The position numbers and the translations under genes are program-made. A stretch of 64,000 nt of DNA from Cytophagaceae bacterium ABcell3 (lineage in GTDB: Bacteria > Bacteroidota > Bacteroidia > Cytophagales > Cytophagaceae), in NCBI GenBank assembly GCA_030913385.1, contig CP133159.1, positions 4,257,001 through 4,321,000 of the forward strand. The letters run 5' to 3'. Under the pieces are notes generated by a model that saw nothing but the letters and a program-made list of their open reading frames with translations, had not been told where the DNA came from and did not search any database. Positions 56,408 to 64,000 of this stretch are shown one piece after another. Each line of letters opens with the position of its first letter. The first letter of the stretch is position 1.

Positions 56408-56450
56408 CCTGAATTATGCAATAGAGCTTCAACCTATCGCATAATTCAGG
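56408..56450 (-). terminator. Strong stem-loop between ahpC and ahpD
   Basis: CCTGAATTATGC (56408-56419) pairs perfectly with GCATAATTCAGG (56439-56450); pairing continues inward AATAG/CTATC with one mismatch, leaving a 9-nt loop. In the minus-strand RNA it is followed by TTTAACAAATTAAATTTTT, a broken U tract. It may be a leaky terminator or an RNA-stabilising hairpin that sets ahpC above ahpD. Confidence 0.55.
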
Positions 56451-56491
56451 GTACATAAAATTAGATGGTGGACATAAAGAATATCCATACA

Positions 56492-57049
56492 TTAAGCATT
56501 GATGGTTTCTTCACCTTTTTGCCAATTACAAGGGCAAAGTTCATCTGTCTGAAGCGCATCAAGCACCCTTAGCACCTCATGCACATTCCTACCGACAGAT
56601 AATTCATTTACACTAACCCAGCGAATGATACCATGCGGGTCTACAATAAAGGTCGTTCTGTACGCCACCTTTTCTTCCGATTCAAGGATACCAAGCTCTT
56701 CAGCCAAGGATTTAGAGGTATCTGCAAGCATAGGGTAACGCAAGTCTTTCAGGTCACTGTGGTTTTGCCTCCACGCGACATGTACATATTCACTATCGGT
56801 AGACGCACCAATCAACATAGCGTCCCGGTCAGAGAAATCAGAAAATTTTGAATTAAACTCAGCAAGCTCAGTGGGACAGACAAAAGTAAAATCCTTAGGC
56901 CACCAAAACATAACCATCCATTGGCCTTCTTTTTTATGGTCTTCAGAAGTAATAGTGGTAAACTCTTGATCTTTGATCGTGGAAACCACTGCTTTTTTGC
57001 TAAATGAAGGAAATTCAGACCCTACTGATAAAATTCTGTTAATAGCCAT
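56492..57049 (-). CDS. ahpC: Peroxiredoxin AhpC, AhpD-linked type
   Basis: A 185-residue 2-Cys peroxiredoxin. The peroxidatic Cys is C58 in DFTFVCPTE; C172 and C174 in ELCPCNW form the unusual C-terminal pair known from mycobacterial AhpC (C174, C176), which is reduced by AhpD and not by AhpF. This fits the AhpD gene downstream. It is divergent from oxyR across 250 bp, the standard layout for peroxide-inducible control. Confidence 0.93.
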   Translation of the reverse strand: MAINRILSVGSEFPSFSKKAVVSTIKDQEFTTITSEDHKKEGQWMVMFWWPKDFTFVCPTELAEFNSKFSDFSDRDAMLIGASTDSEYVHVAWRQNHSDLKDLRYPMLADTSKSLAEELGILESEEKVAYRTTFIVDPHGIIRWVSVNELSVGRNVHEVLRVLDALQTDELCPCNWQKGEETINA

Positions 57050-57239
57050 TGCTTTATTTGTTTTAGTTTGTGAAAGAAAAATTATTTTGAACCGGACTAC
57101 GTCATAAGACTAAGGGTAGAACTTCAACTTATCCCCACCCACTTTTGCCCTCAACAGGTACTTGATGGGTTAATTACGATAAGCTTTTTTCACCTTACCA
57201 CTTACAGGCCTTATGAAGTAATCTAGTTATACAAAGGTG

Positions 57240-57287
57240 TAGCAATTGCTATTATAAATCAAATTGATTAATTTTATATTAATATAA
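57240..57287. promoter_or_regulatory. Palindrome cluster in the ahpC-oxyR gap, candidate OxyR operator
   Basis: Three symmetric sequences stand within 50 bp of the oxyR ATG: TAGCAATTGCTA (57240-57251), near-palindrome AATCAAATTGATT (57257-57269) and TTATATTAATATAA (57274-57287). LysR-type regulators bind such dyads. None exactly fits the E. coli OxyR pattern, so this is a positional inference. Confidence 0.35.
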
Positions 57288-57299
57288 ATAAAATCTATA

Positions 57300-58244
57300 A
57301 TGACATTATCACAACTGGAATACCTGCTCGCAGTAGACAAATACCGCCATTTCAGCACCGCAGCAGAGCACTGTCATGTAACCCAGCCAACCTTGAGCAT
57401 GCAGCTTCAAAAGCTCGAAGAGGAGTTAGGAATCACGGTATTCGACAGAAGCAAACAACCTGTTATACCGACAACAGAAGGTATAATGATAATAGAGCAT
57501 GCAAAAAAGATCATGAAGGAGGCGGAAGCACTTTATGAAAGCGTAAATCTTGCCAAAGGAGTCATAGCAGGAGAATTCCGTCTAGGGGTTATTCCTACGC
57601 TTGCCCCATATGTTATTCCGCTTTTTGTAAATAAAATAGCAGAAGACCATCCAGGTATAACGTTAATTATTGAAGAGCTAACTACAGAAAACATTATTGA
57701 GAAATTAAAAGGAGACCATTTGGATGCAGCATTACTGGCAACACCAACAGCTAACCTAGCACTAAATATCGTACCGCTGTTTATAGAATCATTTGTCGCA
57801 TATGTAAGTGAAAACAATCCTTTATTTAAGAAGAAAACCCTATCACGAGCCGACATTGATTCGGAACAGGAAGTACTGATACTGCACGAAGGGCATTGCA
57901 TGCAAGAGCAAGTAAACTTGTTCTGCAAAAAAAGACTAACAAAAAACTCCGGTATAGTTTATGAAGCAGGCAGCATAGAAACCCTACGCAGAATGGTGGA
58001 TATTCGTGGCGGAATGACATTTTTGCCAGAACTGGCTGTTTATGACCTATCAGAAGACCAAGCAGACAAGGTTCGTTACTTCCAAGATCCACAGCCTGCA
58101 AGAGAAGTTAGTATCGTTACGCACAGAAGCTTTATCAAAAAGAAACTCTTAGAAATTATAAAGTCTGCAATTATAGAAAGCATACCCGCAAAAATGTTGC
58201 AGACAGAAAACAAACAGATTATCCATTTGCCAGCAACTTTTTGA
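57300..58244 (+). CDS. oxyR: Hydrogen-peroxide-sensing LysR-type regulator OxyR
   Basis: A 314-residue LysR-family activator: winged helix-turn-helix at 1-65 (TAAEHCHVTQPTLSMQLQKL) and a sensor domain beyond 90. The redox Cys pair C200 and C209 in HEGHCMQEQVNLFCKK matches E. coli OxyR C199/C208, which form the peroxide-sensing disulfide. It is divergent from ahpC, its expected target. The first ATG begins the canonical MTLSQLEYLLAVD start. Confidence 0.94.
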   Translation: MTLSQLEYLLAVDKYRHFSTAAEHCHVTQPTLSMQLQKLEEELGITVFDRSKQPVIPTTEGIMIIEHAKKIMKEAEALYESVNLAKGVIAGEFRLGVIPTLAPYVIPLFVNKIAEDHPGITLIIEELTTENIIEKLKGDHLDAALLATPTANLALNIVPLFIESFVAYVSENNPLFKKKTLSRADIDSEQEVLILHEGHCMQEQVNLFCKKRLTKNSGIVYEAGSIETLRRMVDIRGGMTFLPELAVYDLSEDQADKVRYFQDPQPAREVSIVTHRSFIKKKLLEIIKSAIIESIPAKMLQTENKQIIHLPATF

Positions 58245-58303
58245 GGTTGGCTAACATATGAAGTATTACAGTACGACGTCTCGCATATGACCTGGACACC
58301 GAT

Positions 58304-58414
58304 TTACAGCTCCAAAATATCCCCCAAAATTGAAGCTGCTAAAGACTCTGAACTTGCGGCTTCAGCCACTTCCAGTGATCGGTCATATACATTGTTACAG
58401 GCAGGCAATATCAT
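58304..58414 (-). CDS. Possible 36-codon ORF behind rloB
   Basis: A short open frame begins 11 bp after the rloB stop on the same strand. Its translation, MILPACNNVYDRSLEVAEAA followed by SSESLAASILGDILEL, reads as an Ala-rich amphipathic helix, unlike random AT-rich text. It could be a small third gene of the RloAB unit or the remnant of an older gene; I recognise no family. The rest of the 180-bp gap to oxyR shows nothing. Confidence 0.2.
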   Translation of the reverse strand: MILPACNNVYDRSLEVAEAASSESLAASILGDILEL

Positions 58415-58425
58415 AAGACGAATGG

Positions 58426-59166
58426 TTATACATATAACAATATTTCTTCTATAAGCTTAAAAACAGTTGTTGAGGATTCTTCTTTTGCAGGATTAGTATG
58501 ATCAAATAAATCATAGTTTCTCCTTGCTCTCTCTATTGCTAATTTCACACGAGGCTTTTGAGTTTTTTCATCAACTCCTTCTAATAGTTCAAAAATTGAA
58601 TCAGTAATAATTTTTGAACCTTCTCCTTCAAATTTCACCTTGTAAGGCTTTAATAATTTATTTATTTTATCATTATATCCAGACCTGTTAAAAGCTCCAC
58701 CTTGATGGTCTTCAAAATGCAAAATTATCCAATACTCAAAGGCTTGATTAGAGTATGCTACACCAAATCCGTATTTTTCCGCAAGTTTAATAGCTTTATT
58801 AAAGCTTTCAGCTTGTTTTGAATTATCAGCTTTAGGATCTGCATCAAAAACACACCACACTTGGTCATATTTTCTTGTTGAACTATCATTTTCAATCCTC
58901 TCCGATAGTTCTTTTGCTCTTTCTACTAAAGAAACTGTATTATATCCTTCTCCTATTGCTCTAATAGTAGCAGAAGTTAATTTAAACTTTTCAAAGTATG
59001 AGGGTTCGGTATTTTTTCCTTCACAAACTATTAATATAGTTGGTTTAATTCTCTTTTCAGGTTCTTCCCTTTCTAATCTTGGTTCTTTGCGTCTATGAGC
59101 CTTTAATAATTCCTTATGCTGTTTTTTTGCCTCAGCTTGTTCAGCTTTTTTATTCTTCATTCTCAT
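58426..59166 (-). CDS. rloB: RloB-like protein (AbiL-type defence component)
   Basis: A 246-residue RloB domain protein. After a basic, Lys/Arg-rich helical N-terminus (1-40) comes a TOPRIM-like core: E49 in ILIVCEGKNTEPSYFEKF and the D108/D110 pair in WCVFDADPK, suggesting a metal-dependent nuclease or nucleotide-acting site. AFEYWIILHFED (about 142-153) is a further RloB landmark. Its start overlaps rloA by 17 bp. RloA/RloB and the lactococcal AbiLi/AbiLii pair are linked to abortive phage infection, with a plan like PARIS (ATPase plus TOPRIM effector). Low G+C relative to flanks points to acquisition. Confidence 0.85.
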   Translation of the reverse strand: MRMKNKKAEQAEAKKQHKELLKAHRRKEPRLEREEPEKRIKPTILIVCEGKNTEPSYFEKFKLTSATIRAIGEGYNTVSLVERAKELSERIENDSSTRKYDQVWCVFDADPKADNSKQAESFNKAIKLAEKYGFGVAYSNQAFEYWIILHFEDHQGGAFNRSGYNDKINKLLKPYKVKFEGEGSKIITDSIFELLEGVDEKTQKPRVKLAIERARRNYDLFDHTNPAKEESSTTVFKLIEEILLYV

Positions 59167-60481
59167 TACGCACCATCAATTTATCGTAAATCAAATTATC
59201 AAATAATCCAAGAAAAGGTATCGCTCCATATTTACCACGAATATAGTTATCTTCAAAAGCTTCAGTCTTTCTTACCTCATCAGATTTAAAATCTGATAGC
59301 GAATACAATCTAGCTTCTCCAAACTTATCTTTTTCTGTAAACCATACTTGATCTCTACGAAATAAACCAGAGTTTAACAAATTTGTATCATGAGTATTAA
59401 AAATCAACTGAGCATTCTTAGGATTTAATACTTTCGAATTAAAAAGTGATACTAATTTACATACAAGATTAGGATGTAACTTGGAATCCAATTCATCAAC
59501 AATTAAAGTATAACCATTCTCTAAAGTATCTAAAATTGGCCCCGTTAGATAATAAAATTTTTGAGTACCAAATGATTCATCATCGTCTAGAGAGAAATTA
59601 ACACTCCCTACAAACTTCTTATTTTTATCATATTTTTTATGAATAGTATAAATTTCAGAAAGGAATTGAGCATTTTCCTCCTTAGATTTTTTTAGAATAA
59701 ACTCTTTAATGTCTTTAGGCATAGTTTTAGGCAACTTTTCAGTATCAAGCATTTCTATAAATATGTCTTGAATTCCTAAGTCAGCGGCTTGTAACAATTT
59801 AAGTATTTTAGTTTTATACTCTACTTCACTCGTCTTACCTACAGTGTAACCTTGATACCCTTCCTCTCTTAGACCTGATAATGCACCTAATTTTTTAAAC
59901 CATTCAATAACATTTTCAGAAATTGCATCATTAAATTGAGCAGCTACCGAAATTAATAAAGCATTGTTTCTAATAAGTCCTTCCTTAACTATAGTATGCC
60001 CCTTACTAAAGCTACGCGTATGAACATCGAAATTTTGCCCTTCTCTATAAAAGAGTTCAACTTCTTTAGTTTTATTTTTATGATACAACCACTCAGATAC
60101 AACCTCAGTATTATCAGCCTCAAATCCATATCTATACAAAGTCCCTTTATAAATAAAGATAACTTCGAATTCTGTTGGGGCGTACTCAGTTTCTATACTT
60201 AGCTTGAATGGTTCAACATCAATTTTATCCCCTTTTTGGCTTTCTTTTGAAGAAGAAATAACAAAGTGTCTCATAAACATGAGGGCTTCAATAAACTTGC
60301 TTTTCCCACTAGCATTCGCCCCATATATTACAGCACTTTTAAGAATTCTTAAATTAAATTTATCTTCTTTAATAATATTTTCTTCTTCCCTAACCCCCTT
60401 ATCATAATTAGAGGCGACAAGGGTTAAAGTGGCCTTATCTTTGAAAGTTCTATAATTTCTTATCGAGAATTGAACAAGCAT
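59150..60481 (-). CDS. rloA: RloA-like AAA ATPase (AbiL-type defence component)
   Basis: A 443-residue SMC/ABC-like ATPase of the AAA_15/AAA_21 type. The N-terminus MLVQFSIRNYRTFKDKATL is typical, Walker A is GANASGKS (54-61), and the C-terminal ABC-like half has Walker B TLIVDELDSKLHP (about 335-347) with a following IFNTHDTNLL (switch His). It is translationally coupled to rloB. The ATPase likely senses infection and controls the RloB effector, by analogy with PARIS and AbiL. A line in this gene (59161-59220) counts 17 G/C in 60 bases, against 31 in 60 in oxyR (57361-57420). Confidence 0.87.
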   Translation of the reverse strand: MLVQFSIRNYRTFKDKATLTLVASNYDKGVREEENIIKEDKFNLRILKSAVIYGANASGKSKFIEALMFMRHFVISSSKESQKGDKIDVEPFKLSIETEYAPTEFEVIFIYKGTLYRYGFEADNTEVVSEWLYHKNKTKEVELFYREGQNFDVHTRSFSKGHTIVKEGLIRNNALLISVAAQFNDAISENVIEWFKKLGALSGLREEGYQGYTVGKTSEVEYKTKILKLLQAADLGIQDIFIEMLDTEKLPKTMPKDIKEFILKKSKEENAQFLSEIYTIHKKYDKNKKFVGSVNFSLDDDESFGTQKFYYLTGPILDTLENGYTLIVDELDSKLHPNLVCKLVSLFNSKVLNPKNAQLIFNTHDTNLLNSGLFRRDQVWFTEKDKFGEARLYSLSDFKSDEVRKTEAFEDNYIRGKYGAIPFLGLFDNLIYDKLMVRNENEE

Positions 60482-60509
60482 AATTCTTTAGCTTTTTGCA
60501 TATTTACTG

Positions 60510-60517
60510 CAAACTTA
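60510..60517 (-). promoter_or_regulatory. Candidate -7 box for rloA-rloB
   Basis: TAAGTTTG on the minus strand matches TANNTTTG, 28 bp before the ATG at 60481. No -33 TTTG at the usual spacing; instead an A/T hairpin (60529-60561) covers that position. Confidence 0.35.
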
Positions 60518-60671
60518 ACGTTTATTTTACATTTTTTGTTTTTTTACGACAAAAAAAATGTAACAAGAATCTAAATGGGTTTTTATGCATTGGTTTAAGG
60601 TGCTTACTAAAAGAATCCTGCTGCTTACCTATAACTTCATGTATGCGCCACCATGTCAAAAAAAAAGACAT

Positions 60672-60703
60672 AAAAAAAAGCCAACCCTGTAAGCGTTGGC
60701 TTT
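60672..60703 (-). terminator. Terminator of the infC-rpmI-rplT operon
   Basis: In the minus-strand RNA, AAAGCCAAC (60695-60703, read as its complement) pairs with GTTGGCTTT (60677-60685) around a 9-nt loop and runs into eight U residues. It lies 25 bp after the rplT stop. Confidence 0.88.
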
Positions 60704-60728
60704 CAATATTTATAAAGGAATAATCCTA

Positions 60729-61073
60729 TTATTTGATTTTGTCAACAATTGCTTTGAAAGCTTGAGGGTCATTCATTGCAATGTCAGCAAGGGCTTTTCT
60801 GTTAAGGCTTACATCAGCCTTTGCCAGTTTGCCAATAAACTGAGAGTAAGACATACCGTGCTCTCTGGCAGCCGCATTGATTCTTTGAATCCAAAGTGCC
60901 CTAAACTCTCTTTTCTTTTGTTTACGGTCTCTGTAAGCATATACAAGACCTTTTTCAACGGCATTTTTAGCAACCGTGTAAACATTTTTCCTTCTACCAA
61001 AGTAACCTTTGGCTTGTTTAATAATTTTTTTCCTTCTTTCGCGGGAGGCTACCGCTGGTACTGAACGTGGCAT
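60729..61073 (-). CDS. rplT: 50S ribosomal protein L20
   Basis: A 114-residue L20, which nucleates early 50S assembly on 23S rRNA. The basic N-terminal arm ([20 protein letters not shown]) and the globular [20 protein letters not shown] segment are diagnostic. It is last in infC-rpmI-rplT. In other bacteria L20 represses its own operon by binding mRNA; a hairpin over the rpmI stop upstream is a candidate site. Confidence 0.97.
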   Translation of the reverse strand: MPRSVPAVASRERRKKIIKQAKGYFGRRKNVYTVAKNAVEKGLVYAYRDRKQKKREFRALWIQRINAAAREHGMSYSQFIGKLAKADVSLNRKALADIAMNDPQAFKAIVDKIK

Positions 61074-61158
61074 AATTTTAATTTTTTGGTATTTGGCGGC
61101 TCTAAATTAGCACTTAGGACCAAATCCCCGGTTAAACATTTTTTTCTAAACCTTCTTC

Positions 61159-61180
61159 AATCTGATAAAGATATCAGATT
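61159..61180 (-). promoter_or_regulatory. Hairpin across the rpmI stop codon
   Basis: AATCTGATA pairs perfectly with TATCAGATT around a 4-nt loop, spanning the TGA stop of rpmI (61174-61176), about 85 bp before the rplT ATG. L20 autoregulation acts on structured mRNA in other bacteria; whether this hairpin has that role is untested. Confidence 0.4.
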
Positions 61181-61368
61181 TTAAGCATTGCTTTTACGTT
61201 TGGCGTGTCAGCTTTGCTCACAAGAGTTGATTTAGTTAAATTTCTCTTCCTTTTGGTTTCTTTCTTAGTCAGGATGTGGCTTTTAAAAGCGTGCTTTCTT
61301 TTAATTTTACCAGTACCTGTTAATTTAAACCGCTTTTTCGCACCTGATTTAATCTTAACCTTCGGCAT
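61174..61368 (-). CDS. rpmI: 50S ribosomal protein L35
   Basis: A 64-residue, very basic L35; [20 protein letters not shown] and [20 protein letters not shown] are the family blocks. It lies between infC and rplT in the conserved operon order, 31 bp after infC. Confidence 0.97.
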   Translation of the reverse strand: MPKVKIKSGAKKRFKLTGTGKIKRKHAFKSHILTKKETKRKRNLTKSTLVSKADTPNVKAMLKI

Positions 61369-61399
61369 TTTTCTATTATTTATTTACTATAATTGAATT

Positions 61400-61951
61400 C
61401 TATTTTTTACTTACTTTAGGAGAAAGCATAAGAATCATACGCTTACCTTCCAGCCGTGGCATTTCTTCAACTTTGGCATACTCCTCAAGTGCCTGTGCAA
61501 ACTTAAGCAGGAGAATTTCGCCTCTTTCCTTAAAGACAATAGACCGTCCGACAAAGTGCACATATGCTTTTACTTTAGCCCCATCTTTCAAGAAGTTTAT
61601 GGCATGTTTAAGCTTAAACTCAAAATCATGCTCATCGGTATTAGGACCAAACCTTATTTCTTTAAGTATAACTTTGTGCGCTTTGGCTTTAAGTTCCTTC
61701 TGCTTCTTTTTTTGCTCGTACTTAAATTTGGAGTAATCGATAATTTTGCAAACAGGAGGATCTGCTTTAGGTGCAATTTCAACCAGGTCTAAGTTTTGAG
61801 CTTTAGCTTTTTCAAGCGCTTCACTTGTAGGAACAATGTCGCTTTCGCCACCTTCAACATCTACAAGTCGCACTTTAGGCACCCTGATTTTCTCATTAAT
61901 CCTGTGTGCTTCTTCTTTACCTCTTACTACTCGTCCTCTAAAATTTGCCAT
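61400..61951 (-). CDS. infC: Translation initiation factor IF-3
   Basis: A 183-residue IF-3: N-domain with [17 protein letters not shown] (about 15-31), a lysine-rich linker ([17 protein letters not shown]) and the C-domain with [17 protein letters not shown] (about 97-113). It begins with an ordinary ATG, whereas E. coli infC uses AUU for autoregulation, so that mechanism is absent here. It starts 97 bp after the thrS stop in the conserved thrS-infC-rpmI-rplT order. Confidence 0.96.
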   Translation of the reverse strand: MANFRGRVVRGKEEAHRINEKIRVPKVRLVDVEGGESDIVPTSEALEKAKAQNLDLVEIAPKADPPVCKIIDYSKFKYEQKKKQKELKAKAHKVILKEIRFGPNTDEHDFEFKLKHAINFLKDGAKVKAYVHFVGRSIVFKERGEILLLKFAQALEEYAKVEEMPRLEGKRMILMLSPKVSKK

Positions 61952-62048
61952 TAATTACGTATAAATTCCTCCTTTATTCTTATGAATTAAAACAAGATGC
62001 AAATATTATAAATAAATATTTCAGATAAAAAATAAAGTTGTTTTTTTA

Positions 62049-63989
62049 TCAAGATTTTTTAATTGTATCTGAAATTTCCTTTTTAAAAAAGGCTTTAAAT
62101 TCATCTATACTAAAGCTCCCAATATCTCCCGTACCATGTTTTCTTACGGACACCTTTTTTTCTTCTCTTTCTTTTTCCCCAACGATCAACATATATGGGA
62201 TCTTTTTCACTTCTGCATCCCTAATCTTTCTTCCTATTTTCTCGTCTCTATGGTCAATTATACCTCTTATATCAGATTCTTCCAAATCAAGATATACCTC
62301 TTGAGCATAATCGGCATATTTCTCAGATATAGGCAACAAAGCAATTTGCTCAGGAGACAACCATAGAGGGAAGTTTCCTGCGCAGTGTTCAATAAGCACG
62401 GCCACAAAACGCTCCAAAGAACCAAATGGCGCCCTATGAATCATTACCGGCCTGTGTTTTTGGTTGTCAGCCCCTATATATTCAAGCTTAAACCTTTCAG
62501 GTAACTGGTAATCTACCTGAATTGTTCCGAGCTGCCATTCCCTACCCAACGCATCTTTGACCATAAAATCCAATTTTGGCCCATAAAAAGCAGCTTCGCC
62601 GGTTTCCGTAACGGTTTTTAAATCCTTCTCCTCAGCGGCTTCTATAATAGCTTGTTCAGCTTTGTCCCACTGCTCATCACCACCGATATATTTAGATGTA
62701 TTTTCTGGGTCACGCAGTGAAACCTGTGCCTTATAGTTTTCAAAACCCAATGTATTGAAAACATATAGAACCAAGTCTATAACCTTCAAAAACTCTTCTT
62801 TTACCTGATCCGGACGGCAGAAGATATGTGCATCGTCTTGGGTAAACCCTCTTACCCGGGTCAAACCGTGCAACTCGCCGCTTTGCTCATATCTGTAAAC
62901 AGTTCCAAACTCAGCATATCTGATCGGCAGATCTTTATATGAGCGTGGTTTGGTTTTATAAATCTCACAGTGATGGGGACAATTCATTGGCTTTAACAAA
63001 AACTCCTCACCTTCATGAGGCGTTTTTATAGGCTGAAATGAATCTTCTCCATATTTCTCATAGTGGCCAGAAGTAACATAAAGCTCTTTCTGCCCAATAT
63101 GTGGAGATACCACTGGCGAATAACCTGCTTTTACCTGGGCTTTTTTCAAAAAGCTTTCCAGGCGTTCCCGCAGCATAGCCCCCTTAGGCAACCATAAAGG
63201 AAGTCCCATGCCAACTTTTTCAGAGAAAGCAAATAGTTCAAGCTCCTTACCTAGCTTTCTATGGTCCCTTTTCTTTGCTTCTTCCAGCATTTCCAAATGC
63301 TGTGAAAGCCCCTTTTGCTTAGGGAAGGAAACTCCATATATCCTTGTAAGCTGTTTCCGGCTTTCATCGCCACGCCAATAGGCTCCGGCAACATTCATAA
63401 GCTTTACAGCTTTAATAAACCCGGTATTGGGTATATGTGGCCCCCGGCAAAGGTCAGTAAAACCTCCTTGCTTATAAAAGGTAATGGTTCCATCTTCTAA
63501 ACCTTCAAGAAGGTCAAGCTTGTACTCATCCCCTTTTTCTTCAAAGTATTGAATGGCGTCTTTTTTGGAGATTTCCTCCCGCACATATTCATTCTTCTGC
63601 CTAGCAAGCTCAAGCATTTTATCCTCCACAGCCTTGAACTCGTCTTGAGAAAAGACTTTATCCCCAAAATCTACATCATAGTAAAAACCATTATCAATAG
63701 GAGGTCCTATACCGAATTTAACTCCAGGGTAAAGCGCTTCCAGGGCCTCCGCCAGCAAGTGAGCAGACGAATGCCAGAATGTAGACTTCCCTTCAGGATC
63801 ATTCCATGTCAGCAACTGTACATTGGCATCTTGCTGAATCGGGGTATCGGCATCTACCACTGTCCCATTCACCTTCGCTGATAATACATTTCTCGCTAGT
63901 CCCTCGCTAATACTACGAGCAATATCCATGGGGGTAGTCCCCTGTTCATATTCTCTGACACTTCCGTCAGGTAATGTGATCCTGATCAT
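62049..63989 (-). CDS. thrS: Threonyl-tRNA synthetase
   Basis: A 646-residue class II synthetase charging tRNA-Thr. Domains in order: TGS (1-60), editing domain with [16 protein letters not shown] (about 73-88) and [11 protein letters not shown] (about 179), the catalytic core with zinc Cys/His in [12 protein letters not shown] (about 336-347), motif 2 in [13 protein letters not shown], and the C-terminal anticodon-binding domain (about 540-646). The gene is complete; its start lies 11 bp from the window edge so its promoter is outside. Confidence 0.97.
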   Translation of the reverse strand: MIRITLPDGSVREYEQGTTPMDIARSISEGLARNVLSAKVNGTVVDADTPIQQDANVQLLTWNDPEGKSTFWHSSAHLLAEALEALYPGVKFGIGPPIDNGFYYDVDFGDKVFSQDEFKAVEDKMLELARQKNEYVREEISKKDAIQYFEEKGDEYKLDLLEGLEDGTITFYKQGGFTDLCRGPHIPNTGFIKAVKLMNVAGAYWRGDESRKQLTRIYGVSFPKQKGLSQHLEMLEEAKKRDHRKLGKELELFAFSEKVGMGLPLWLPKGAMLRERLESFLKKAQVKAGYSPVVSPHIGQKELYVTSGHYEKYGEDSFQPIKTPHEGEEFLLKPMNCPHHCEIYKTKPRSYKDLPIRYAEFGTVYRYEQSGELHGLTRVRGFTQDDAHIFCRPDQVKEEFLKVIDLVLYVFNTLGFENYKAQVSLRDPENTSKYIGGDEQWDKAEQAIIEAAEEKDLKTVTETGEAAFYGPKLDFMVKDALGREWQLGTIQVDYQLPERFKLEYIGADNQKHRPVMIHRAPFGSLERFVAVLIEHCAGNFPLWLSPEQIALLPISEKYADYAQEVYLDLEESDIRGIIDHRDEKIGRKIRDAEVKKIPYMLIVGEKEREEKKVSVRKHGTGDIGSFSIDEFKAFFKKEISDTIKKS

Positions 63990-64000
63990 TATTAAATAAA

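Noticed and set aside
58245-60481. Prophage or integrative element around rloAB
   Set aside because: No integrase, transposase, tRNA or att-like direct repeats seen; only base composition suggests transfer.
60529-60561. A/T hairpin upstream of rloA as a terminator
   Set aside because: It is built of homopolymer runs with almost no G/C in the stem, and no gene ends there.
60482-60671. Further gene between rloA and the rplT terminator
   Set aside because: Only short AT-rich frames without start context or recognisable protein text.

Overview
The window is chromosomal DNA from a member of the Bacteroidetes, most likely a Cytophagales-type gliding or marine aerobe. The signs are an alternative complex III (ActA-F) fused by operon to an aa3-type oxidase, a type IX secretion (T9SS) plug protein, a very large SprB-like adhesin with a T9SS type B (CHU_C) sorting domain, a PUR-family DUF3276 protein, and promoters matching the Bacteroidetes pattern TTTG-N19-TANNTTTG. 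Base composition is AT-rich. I saw no tRNA, rRNA, prophage, insertion sequence or CRISPR array.

Layout. 1-16,240 (minus strand): one respiratory operon reading actA-actB-actC-actD-actE-actF-coxB-coxA-ctaA-cyoE-coxC-coxC-cox4-sco-DUF420, driven by a consensus promoter at 16,208-16,238. It encodes quinol:cytochrome c oxidoreductase, cytochrome oxidase, heme A synthesis and copper insertion. 16,833-21,652: Na+/solute symporter plus murB (plus strand), then mgtE and dCMP deaminase (minus). 21,889-25,928: ABC-F ATPase overlapping a T9SS plug gene, facing an orphan Cas6-type endoribonuclease gene. 26,018-31,100: ychF, PUR-family protein, DUF58 protein, aconitase. 31,313-40,420: a small secreted protein and a 2,828-residue adhesin with 25 Ig-like repeats. 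40,515-46,225: LuxC-type acyl-CoA reductase, ferredoxin, phosphoglycerate kinase, GH63-type glycosidase. 46,282-49,444: coiled-coil membrane protein and a two-component system. 49,577-55,383: a complete seven-gene Mrp/Mnh Na+/H+ antiporter operon. 55,514-55,711: a composite inverted-repeat element. 55,791-58,244: AhpD and AhpC divergent from OxyR. 58,426-60,481: a GC-poor RloA/RloB (AbiL-like) pair, probably phage defence. 60,729-63,989: thrS-infC-rpmI-rplT.

How the parts fit. The respiratory operon, Mrp antiporter and sodium symporter suggest an aerobic cell using both proton and sodium gradients. OxyR-AhpC-AhpD handles peroxide. The plug protein and adhesin belong to T9SS and surface biology. 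The accessory-looking items are the Cas6 gene without an array, the RloAB pair, the adhesin repeat array with a recent 906-bp tandem duplication, and the inverted-repeat element. All functions are read from sequence motifs; no database search was run.
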